Of a stretch of DNA of 64,000 bases, positions 16,957-23,064 are shown piece after piece (position 1 is the first letter of the stretch; every line of letters starts with the position of its first letter). The translations under genes and the position numbers were made by a program. Location of the stretch: positions 3,162,001 through 3,226,000 of the forward strand of contig OZ243919.1 in NCBI GenBank assembly GCA_965213885.1, written 5' to 3'. The stretch is from VYFG01 sp965213885 (GTDB lineage: Bacteria > Pseudomonadota > Gammaproteobacteria > Arenicellales > Poriferihabitantaceae). The notes beneath the pieces are model-generated. The model saw only the letters and a list, made by a program, of their open reading frames with translations, ran no database searches and had not been told where the DNA came from.

Positions 16957-17586
16957 TTATCTGTCTTCATTTAATGACTCCTGTCCTGTGTGATATGGCC
17001 AAAATTCTATCGTTTTTACCTGTCCGCCTGCAATCAAAATACTATTTCCACCGGCTTCCGCCCATTCTTTGGAGTCCGGATCGAAGGTGTATACCTGATC
17101 GATGTAGAGATCGCGCTCAGCCGGGTCGTCCGAGACGAATGATTTGACCCCCAAAAGCCCCGCAACCTGTGAGCCATCTGTCAGCGTCACCAGCACCCAT
17201 TGTTCGCTGGCGTTGCTAAATTTCCAGTCCCAAGCCGTTGGAATAGGATGGACGGGGTTCAGTCTAATGTCCATCAAGAATTGGCGAAAGCGACTTCCTA
17301 AAAGGGCCAGACAAAGCCCAACAACCACTGGAATCACGAAGAGCCAAAAGATCCATCTCCACGAGCTAAGATTCGCTAAGCCAAGATCGGGTTGATAGCT
17401 AATAAACGGTAATGTCAACGCCAAGTAGATGGTTGACACAATCAGGTAGGAAAGCAATCTTTCCGATGGGAGTGGCAAACGGCCTGTTGTTAACTGTGAA
17501 CGCACATAAAGGATGATGGCGCTAGGAACAAAAAACACCAGGAAAATGAACGGGGACGCGCCCGTTAGGAATTTCATGCCAGTCAT
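16957..17586 (-). CDS. DUF6338-like membrane protein
   Basis: The 209-residue protein has three hydrophobic segments in the first half (near residues 10-28, 45-62 and 78-98), then a soluble domain with PTAWDWKFSNASEQWVLVTL, GSQVAGLLG, DLYIDQVY and GGNSILIAGGQVKTIEFW. This pattern matches DUF6338 proteins, small membrane proteins of unknown function frequent in accessory regions. The assignment is from memory of the motif rather than a search. It lies alone on the minus strand inside the inserted element, and its GC is well below that of the flanking core genes. Confidence 0.6.
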   Translation of the reverse strand: MTGMKFLTGASPFIFLVFFVPSAIILYVRSQLTTGRLPLPSERLLSYLIVSTIYLALTLPFISYQPDLGLANLSSWRWIFWLFVIPVVVGLCLALLGSRFRQFLMDIRLNPVHPIPTAWDWKFSNASEQWVLVTLTDGSQVAGLLGVKSFVSDDPAERDLYIDQVYTFDPDSKEWAEAGGNSILIAGGQVKTIEFWPYHTGQESLNEDR

Positions 17587-17690
17587 GTAATCAGGCCATG
17601 TTCAAATCATGGATTATTGGACACATGTGACGATTGGCAATCTGAAGCCAGCGCCTAGAATACGGGCTTGCAAGGAGAGGGGGTTACACC

Positions 17691-17828
17691 TCACAGTGGC
17701 CCGGGGGGAATAAATCGATTGTCTTCATATTTTTTCAACCAGCCGTCATGCCGAGTCAATGTTTCCGGAAATTTCCCGGGCTGGTCCATGAAGTCAAACA
17801 GGTAGGACGTGTCGAGAAGAACGCGCAT
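17691..17828 (-). pseudogene. Truncated VapC-like PIN-domain toxin
   Basis: The 45-residue frame starts MRVLLDTSYLFDFMDQP, the N-terminal strand of a PIN domain with the first catalytic aspartate (residue 6). It then runs into PGKFPETLTRHDGWLKKYED and stops at TGA 17691-17693. A functional VapC is about 130 residues with three more acidic residues. It starts 11 bases after the Phd-type antitoxin gene, the normal position of the toxin partner, so the toxin has been lost while the antitoxin remains. Confidence 0.6.
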
Positions 17829-17839
17829 CCCTGGCCCGA

Positions 17840-18100
17840 CTATCCGGCGTCGAGACCCAGCACGCGACGGCTGAAGGCGGGATCGTTGTATGCTTCCGGC
17901 CAGCCGTCCCCCTCACCCGTGATTCCCAGACGCCGGCGCGCTGCTTCTAATTTCTCAAAATCGATCCCGCCGCGCTGATCACAGCGCACCAGTTCGACAG
18001 CCGGCTGACCGTGCTTCGTGATGACCACACGCTCTCCGTGGCGGGCCGCGGCGACCAGTTCGGAGAGGCGCGCTTTCGCCTCGCGTAGGGCAAATTCCAT
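17840..18100 (-). CDS. Phd/YefM-family antitoxin
   Basis: The 86-residue product begins MEFALREAKARLSELVAAARHGERVVITKHG followed by QPAVELV. This is the Phd/YefM fold that binds DNA and, with its C-terminal tail, the toxin. The tail (YNDPAFSRRVLGLDAG) resembles the toxin-neutralising part of VapB-like antitoxins. The neighbouring toxin gene is truncated, so this is now an orphan antitoxin that may still protect against a related toxin elsewhere. It is preceded by a GGAGAGATCC region. Confidence 0.8.
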   Translation of the reverse strand: MEFALREAKARLSELVAAARHGERVVITKHGQPAVELVRCDQRGGIDFEKLEAARRRLGITGEGDGWPEAYNDPAFSRRVLGLDAG

Positions 18101-18322
18101 AATGGATCTCTCCTGATCTCAATTTGGTTGCCACCAGTATGCCGGGGTGGATTCCATCATTCAAGACCATTATTGACTACAGGTAAATATCCCGTGTTCG
18201 ATCACTACTGCAGCATCCGCCAGCGGCAAAACCCGCTGTCACCCCGGAACACGATCTTCACCCCGAGCCAGTGGACCCGCAGCGCCTTGACCAGAAGGAT
18301 CTCGCGAGGACAAAGCTGCGGA

Positions 18323-18350
18323 TTGCGGCCGTTTCTCGATTTGCTACACT
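18323..18350 (+). promoter_or_regulatory. Candidate sigma70 promoter for the parA cassette
   Basis: TTGCGG at 18323-18328 and TACACT at 18345-18350 are separated by 16 bases. They end 45 bases before the parA start and 38 bases before the palindrome at 18389. The placement suits repression by a protein bound to that palindrome. Confidence 0.45.
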
Positions 18351-18388
18351 CCCGGGTGACTGCGCGAAACCAGTCCTTGCATACATCA

Positions 18389-18404
18389 TGTCAGCATGCT
18401 GACA
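18389..18404. promoter_or_regulatory. Perfect 16-bp palindrome over the parA start codon
   Basis: TGTCAGCATGCTGACA is self-complementary over all 16 bases and contains the parA ATG (18396-18398). Its half-site recurs at 19389-19412. It is a probable operator, and perhaps a centromere-type site, for the partner ribbon-helix-helix protein. Confidence 0.65.
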
Positions 18405-19058
18405 ATTGCTGTCATCTCGCAAAAGGGCGGAGCGGGTAAACAGGGCGGAGCGGGTAAACCCACGCTCTCTATCAACCTTGCAGTAGCGTCCGAGCTTGCC
18501 GGACAGCCTGCTGTTGTTGTTGATCTGGACCCCCAGGCGAGTGCCGCCGCATGGGCCGATTCACGCCAGACCGAAACACCCGTTGTTGTGTCCGCCCAAG
18601 CCACCAGGCTCGCCGGTGTGCTCTCCACAGCCCGTGATCATGGTGCGAGTCTGGCCCTCATCGACACCGCCCCGCATGCCGAGGCTGCTGCCCTTACCGC
18701 CGCGCGAGACGCTGATCTGGTGCTCGTACCCTGCCGTCCATCCATCCTGGACATTAGAGCGGTCTCCGCCTCTCAGGATATCGCCAGGCTTGCCGGTACT
18801 CCTGCCGTGGCAGTACTGTGCAGTGTGCCCGCACGTGGTTCCCTTGCCCCTGAAGCCAAGAGCGCCCTCGAAAGCTTTCAGCTCGAGGTGTCGCCAGTCC
18901 GCATTGGACACCGAACTGCTTTCGTACATGCCATGACCATTGGCCGGGGCGTCCAGGAACACGAACCGCGGGGAAAGGCTGCTTGCGAGATCTTCCGGTT
19001 GTACGACTGGATTCACACTCGGGCGACAGCCCAATCACCCAAAGGAGCTGGTCCATGA
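18396..19058 (+). CDS. parA: ParA-family partition ATPase with a duplicated, altered Walker A
   Basis: The 220-residue protein is a ParA/MinD-like ATPase. It has the N-terminal strand MLTIAVISQKGG, VVVDLDPQASAAAWA (Walker A prime) near residue 48, and LIDTAPHAE (Walker B) near 86. The P-loop is abnormal. An 18-bp tandem duplication (18425-18442 and 18443-18460) gives KGGAGKQGGAGKPTLS instead of KGGAGKTTLS. The threonine that coordinates magnesium after the second lysine is proline. Nucleotide hydrolysis is therefore doubtful. The gene overlaps its RHH partner by ATGA, the standard organisation of plasmid and ICE partition cassettes. Confidence 0.85.
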   Translation: MLTIAVISQKGGAGKQGGAGKPTLSINLAVASELAGQPAVVVDLDPQASAAAWADSRQTETPVVVSAQATRLAGVLSTARDHGASLALIDTAPHAEAAALTAARDADLVLVPCRPSILDIRAVSASQDIARLAGTPAVAVLCSVPARGSLAPEAKSALESFQLEVSPVRIGHRTAFVHAMTIGRGVQEHEPRGKAACEIFRLYDWIHTRATAQSPKGAGP

Positions 19059-19315
19059 CCAAACCATCCCTTGCCGATGCACTGAAAAAGTCACGTCCTG
19101 CCTCACTGGCAGCTTTGGATCCCGAACCTGAATCCGTTGCCCATCGTGCCCCGAGCCGCCTCGGCCGCAAAGCGGTGACGATTTACCTCGAGACCGAGGC
19201 CCATCAGCAGCTGAAGATGCTTGCGCTCAACGAGGGTCGTTCTGTGCAGGCTCTCATGGTTGAGGCAACCAACGATCTGTTCGAGAAACATCGGGTTCCC
19301 AGGATTGCTGATTAA
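19055..19315 (+). CDS. Ribbon-helix-helix partition/repressor protein (ParB/ParG-like partner)
   Basis: The 86-residue protein has a disordered basic N-terminus (MTKPSLADALKKSRPASLA) and a C-terminal ribbon-helix-helix, KAVTIYLETEAHQQLKMLALNEGRSVQALMVEA (residues about 46-78). It is typical of the small centromere-binding proteins paired with short ParA ATPases. ATG 19055 overlaps the parA stop (19056-19058) and follows AAAGGAG, so translation is coupled. It is expected to bind the TGTCAGCATG palindromes that flank the cassette and repress its promoter. Confidence 0.75.
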   Translation: MTKPSLADALKKSRPASLAALDPEPESVAHRAPSRLGRKAVTIYLETEAHQQLKMLALNEGRSVQALMVEATNDLFEKHRVPRIAD

Positions 19316-19701
19316 AGCAGCATCTGACTTTGCTTCCTTCCCGGATATTTGGACTCCGTTTCGGTAACTGTTCTCTTGCGGACTGGCATGTCAGCATGAT
19401 GACATGCTGACACATACGATGCCTTGCCATCCACACCTTAAGATGCTTAAGGAAGACGAGGACTTCGTGGCATTCCTAGCGGATGTCTCCGCCGCGTTGT
19501 TTGGCTTGCTGGTGAGATTCACCAAAGATAATCCGTTGTCGGACTTTCGTGGCTTCCCCGTACTCGTTGCGGGTGGCCCGGTAAGGGCGGCAATGTCTGG
19601 GTTCAATCCCGATTCCCGGCCTTTTATCTGCTCCGCGTAGGCGACCTACACCTAAGATTACCGATTAAAATAACTGAAAAATAGGATTGGAGGTCTGAAA
19701 A
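19316..19701. other. Region downstream of the partition cassette
   Basis: Apart from the inverted repeat at 19389-19412, this 386-base stretch has one short frame of 78 codons at 19404-19640. It starts inside the repeat exactly as parA does (ATGCTGACA), but its product is unlike any family I know. It may be coding or may be coincidence. No RNA gene is recognised. Confidence 0.35.
19389..19412. repeat. Inverted repeat matching the parA operator
   Basis: TGTCAGCATG (19389-19398), a four-base spacer ATGA, and CATGCTGACA (19403-19412) form a perfect 10-bp inverted repeat. Its arms contain the same TGTCAGCATG half-site found in the palindrome at 18389-18404. Two such sites bracketing parA and its RHH partner suggest a partition (parS-like) or operator function. 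Confidence 0.65.
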
Positions 19702-19926
19702 TTGAACTCAAGACAACCTGAACCTGATCTGCAGGCAGTGCGATCGGAACTTGTTTGCCCGCTTTGTGATCATGATGGGATCACAACCGAATGGAGTTCC
19801 CTGGCATTCAACTATGGTGCTGACGAATCCATGGTGGAGTTGTTAGTAGATGTCCCCATACACCGGTGCAAAACCTGCGAGTTTGACTATCTCGATAATG
19901 GGCTCTTCCCCTGTTTGAGTAGGTAG
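19702..19926 (+). CDS. Truncated YgiT/MqsA-type zinc-finger antitoxin
   Basis: The 74-residue product has the two CxxC knuckles of the YgiT-type zinc finger, CPLCDHDG near residue 20 and VPIHRCKTCEFDYLDN near 50-65. TTG 19702 is preceded by GGAGG at 19689-19693. MqsA-like antitoxins continue with a helix-turn-helix that is missing here; the frame stops 23 bases before the right-hand direct repeat begins. It is therefore probably the surviving N-terminal half of an antitoxin cut at the right edge of the inserted element. Confidence 0.6.
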   Translation: MNSRQPEPDLQAVRSELVCPLCDHDGITTEWSSLAFNYGADESMVELLVDVPIHRCKTCEFDYLDNGLFPCLSR

Positions 19927-19948
19927 GATTTCCTGCTATACAGACGAC

Positions 19949-21241
19949 TTTCCATCGCCCTGTCCTCACCTCGCCGATCCGCTGCAACCAATGATGTCAT
20001 CCAAGGCCCGCGCCGAAGTACCCGAACTGCTGGTGGAATCCACCGGCCCTGTGACCCGGGTGGTCCTGAACCGGCCCGAATACCGCAATGCGCTGACCTT
20101 TTCCATGTACGCGGGGCTGGCCGCCGCGTGCAGCGCGCCACCGGAGGGTTGCCGTGCCATGATCATCACCGGCGCGGGGGACCGGGCATTTGCCGCCGGC
20201 ACCGATGTCCGGCAGTTCCTCGAACTCGAGGAGGCCGGCGACTTTATCGCCTACGAGAAGGAGATCGACCGGGTGCTGGACGCCATTGAGACCTGCCCCG
20301 TCCCCACCATTGCCGCCATGGCCGGCGCTTGTACCGGAGGCGGCGGCATGATCGCCGCCGTCTGCGATCTTCGGATCGCCACCGCCGACTTCCGGTTCGG
20401 ATTCCCCATTGCCCGGACCCTGGGCAATACGCTGTCCAGCCGTTCCCTGGCGCGCCTGGAGGCGCTGGTGGGCGCACCCAGGGTGCGCGAGATGATTTTC
20501 ACCAGCCGGCTGATCGGGTCAGGGGAGGCACGGCAGGTCGGCCTGGTGTCGGAGGTGCTGGATGATCACGCGGCCCTCCTGGAACGCGCCGGGGCGCTTG
20601 CGGACGAGGTGGCCTCCCGGGCGCCGCTGACCCTGCGGGCCACCAAGACCCTGCAGCACCGCCTCCTTGCGGGAAATACGGACGACGAGGACATGGTCCT
20701 GATGTGCTACCGGAGCCGGGACTTCCGGCGCGGCCTGGAAGCCTTCCTCGGCAAGAAAAAACCGGACTGGCGGGGCGAATAGATGCAGGGTCCACTTGCG
20801 GGTTGCCGGGTGCTTGAACTCGCCCATATCATGGCCGGCCCCGTGGCGGGCATGATGCTCGCGGACATGGGCGCCGACGTGGTCAAGATCGAGAAGGCGG
20901 GCGGCGACGACACCCGCCGCATGGTGCCCCCGGCGATCGAAGGGGAAAGCGCCGCCTTCATGATGATGAACCGCAACAAGCGCGGCATCGTCCTGGACCT
21001 CGGGTCCGCCCATGGTCGCGGGGTCTTTCTCCGCATGGTCCGGGGCGCCGATGTGGTCATCGAGAACTACCGTCCGGGGACGATGGAGAAGCTCGGCATC
21101 GGATACGAGACGCTGAAAGCGGAAAACCCCGCCCTGGTGTACTGCGCCGTGACGGGGTTCGGACGTACCGGGCCCTATGCCGGCCGGGGCGGATTCGATC
21201 TCATCACCCAGGGCATGTCGGGTCTCATGTCCGTCACGGGG
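19949..21241 (+). repeat. Right direct repeat (intact copy of the duplicated crotonase/CoA-transferase segment)
   Basis: This is the full-length counterpart of the left repeat at 15967-16401. Segments 19949-20115 and 20983-21241 are present on both sides, and the central 867 bases are present only here. The right copy retains intact genes, so it is the functional locus. It is now separated from the divergent promoter at 15912-15938 by the insertion. Confidence 0.8.
19991..20782 (+). CDS. Enoyl-CoA hydratase/isomerase (crotonase family)
   Basis: The 263-residue protein is a crotonase: VTRVVLNRPEYRNALTFSM near residue 22, the oxyanion-hole segments DRAFAAGTDVRQF near 64 and GACTGGGGMIAAVCDLRIA near 111, and a C-terminal helix ending in EAFLGKKKPDW. 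It would hydrate or isomerise an acyl-CoA. The glutamate pair of classical hydratases is not obvious, so another crotonase reaction is possible. It abuts the CoA-transferase gene (TAG then ATG), implying a joint role on a carnitine-like or other CoA-activated acid. Its 5' region is part of the duplicated repeat. Confidence 0.85.
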   Translation: MMSSKARAEVPELLVESTGPVTRVVLNRPEYRNALTFSMYAGLAAACSAPPEGCRAMIITGAGDRAFAAGTDVRQFLELEEAGDFIAYEKEIDRVLDAIETCPVPTIAAMAGACTGGGGMIAAVCDLRIATADFRFGFPIARTLGNTLSSRSLARLEALVGAPRVREMIFTSRLIGSGEARQVGLVSEVLDDHAALLERAGALADEVASRAPLTLRATKTLQHRLLAGNTDDEDMVLMCYRSRDFRRGLEAFLGKKKPDWRGE

Positions 21242-22003
21242 GAGGCGCCGGGCCGGCCGCCGGTGAAATCCGGCGCCCCGGTCACCGACATCACCGCGGG
21301 CATCATCGCCGCCATGGGCATCCTCGCGGCCTACGTCCATCGCCTGGGAACCGGGGAGGGCCAGATGGTGGACACGTCCCTGTTCGAGGCGGGAATCACC
21401 CAGACCTACTGGCAGTCCGCCATCGCCATGGCCACCGGGGTGGCGCCGCGGGCCATGGGGTCGGCCCATCCGCTGAACGCGCCCTACCAGGCGTTCGAGA
21501 CGGCGGACGGCTGGATCTGCGTGGGCGCCGCGAACCAGGCCAACTGGGAAAGACTGATCCGCCGCCTGGACCGCCGGGAACTGGAGGTGGACCCCCGGTT
21601 CGGGACCAACGAGCGCCGGATGGAAAACCGGGAGGAACTGGCAGCGGAACTCACCCGCACGTTCCGCACCCGGACCACGGCGGACTGGCTGGAATGCCTG
21701 GAGGCGGGCGGGGTCCCAGCCGGGCCGATCCTCGACGTGGCGGAAATGCACCGGGATCCCCAGGCCGTTGCCCGCGAAATGGTGCTTCGCCTGGACCACC
21801 CCATCGCCGGCAATGTCGGCGCCCTCGGCCTGCCGGTGAAGTTTTCCGGAACCCCCGGCGGGGTGCGCCGCCCGGCGCCGCTGCTCGGGCAGCATACCCG
21901 GGAGGTGCTGGCCGAGACGGGTTACGGCGAGGCCGAGATCGATCGCATGCTGGCTCGGGGTGACGTGGTGGAAGCCCGTTCGCCCGGCCGAGGACGGGCG
22001 TAG
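20783..22003 (+). CDS. CaiB/BaiF-family (class III) CoA-transferase
   Basis: The 406-residue protein has class III CoA-transferase features: VLELAHIMAGPVAGMMLADMGADVVKIE at the start, NRNKRGIVLDL near residue 65, GADVVIENYRPGTMEKLG, and GEGQMVDTSLFEAG near residue 192, whose aspartate forms the acyl-anhydride with substrate. It moves CoA between two carboxylic acids. It follows the crotonase gene without a gap and precedes tsaD by two bases, so all three are probably one transcript. A partial copy of its central part is present at 16143-16401. Confidence 0.92.
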   Translation: MQGPLAGCRVLELAHIMAGPVAGMMLADMGADVVKIEKAGGDDTRRMVPPAIEGESAAFMMMNRNKRGIVLDLGSAHGRGVFLRMVRGADVVIENYRPGTMEKLGIGYETLKAENPALVYCAVTGFGRTGPYAGRGGFDLITQGMSGLMSVTGEAPGRPPVKSGAPVTDITAGIIAAMGILAAYVHRLGTGEGQMVDTSLFEAGITQTYWQSAIAMATGVAPRAMGSAHPLNAPYQAFETADGWICVGAANQANWERLIRRLDRRELEVDPRFGTNERRMENREELAAELTRTFRTRTTADWLECLEAGGVPAGPILDVAEMHRDPQAVAREMVLRLDHPIAGNVGALGLPVKFSGTPGGVRRPAPLLGQHTREVLAETGYGEAEIDRMLARGDVVEARSPGRGRA

Positions 22004-22005
22004 GC

Positions 22006-23013
22006 ATGCGGGTGCTTGGCATTGAAACCTCCTGCGACGACACCGGCGCGGCGATCTACGACACAGACAAGGGGCTCCTCGTACACCGCCTTGCCTCCCA
22101 GATCAGCCTCCACCGCGCCTACGGCGGCGTGGTGCCGGAACTGGCGGCCCGGGACCACATACGGACGTTGCTGCCGCTGGTGGACAGCCTGCTCGCGGAA
22201 GTACCGGCCGGGAATCCGCCGGTGGACGCCGTTGCCTGGACGGCGGGGCCCGGCCTGGCGGGGGCCCTGCTGGTGGGCGCATCCGTCGGCTGCAGCCTGG
22301 CGGAGGGCTGGGGTGTGCCGGGTGTGGGCGTGCATCACATGGAAGGCCACCTGCTGGCGCCGATGCTGGAGCCCGAACCCCCGGAACTTCCCTTCGTGGC
22401 GCTGCTGGTTTCGGGGGGGCATACCCTGCTGGTGGACGTGGCCGCGATCGGCGACTACCGCGTGCTTGGCCAGTCGCTGGACGATGCCGCGGGAGAGGCC
22501 TTCGACAAGACCGCCAAGCTGCTGGGGCTCGGCTATCCGGGCGGACCCGCCATCGCCAGGGCGGCCCTGGAAGGCGACCCGGAGCGCTTCCGGTTCTCCC
22601 GGCCCATGGTCAACCGCCCGGGCCTCGACTTCAGCTTCAGCGGACTCAAGACCCAGGTGCGCACCACCGCCGAAACCCTTGCGCTCGACGGGCAGGAGAT
22701 CGCCGACATCGCCCGCGGGTTCGAGGAGGCGGTGGTCGACACGTTGTGCATCAAGTGCGTCCGCGCCCTAAGGGAGACCGGCCGAAGACGCATCGTCATC
22801 GCCGGCGGCGTGGGCGCGAACCGGCGGCTGCGGGCCGTTCTTCGGGACAAGGCGGGGGAAATCGGCGCGGAAGCCTATTACCCCCGGCCGGAATTCTGCA
22901 CCGACAACGGTGCCATGATCGCCTATGCGGGCAGCGTGCGCCTGGCCATGGGCGCCGGCAGCATGGCTCCCGGTTTCGATGTCAGGGCGCGCTGGGCGAT
23001 CACGGAGATCTGA
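22006..23013 (+). CDS. tsaD: tRNA N6-adenosine threonylcarbamoyltransferase
   Basis: The 335-residue protein is the TsaD/Kae1 enzyme that transfers threonylcarbamoyl to A37 of ANN-decoding tRNAs, working with TsaB, TsaE and TsaC. It shows GIETSCDDTGAAIYD at the start, the metal-binding HHMEGH near residue 111, LVSGGHT near 135, GEAFDKTAKLLGLGYPGG near 164, and FSFSGLK. It is one of the essential core genes. It starts two bases after the CoA-transferase stop. Confidence 0.96.
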   Translation: MRVLGIETSCDDTGAAIYDTDKGLLVHRLASQISLHRAYGGVVPELAARDHIRTLLPLVDSLLAEVPAGNPPVDAVAWTAGPGLAGALLVGASVGCSLAEGWGVPGVGVHHMEGHLLAPMLEPEPPELPFVALLVSGGHTLLVDVAAIGDYRVLGQSLDDAAGEAFDKTAKLLGLGYPGGPAIARAALEGDPERFRFSRPMVNRPGLDFSFSGLKTQVRTTAETLALDGQEIADIARGFEEAVVDTLCIKCVRALRETGRRRIVIAGGVGANRRLRAVLRDKAGEIGAEAYYPRPEFCTDNGAMIAYAGSVRLAMGAGSMAPGFDVRARWAITEI

Positions 23014-23064
23014 AGGTCGGTGACGGAGGGCTCCGGGACCGGGCCGTTACAGTAGAATCAGGCC

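Noticed and set aside
18128..18439. 103-codon frame overlapping the parA start
   Set aside because: It runs through the promoter and palindrome of parA in another frame and has no recognisable motif.
19404..19640. 78-codon frame starting within the second palindrome
   Set aside because: Not listed as a gene because the product resembles nothing known and there is no ribosome binding site apart from the repeat; kept only as an observation on the palindromes.
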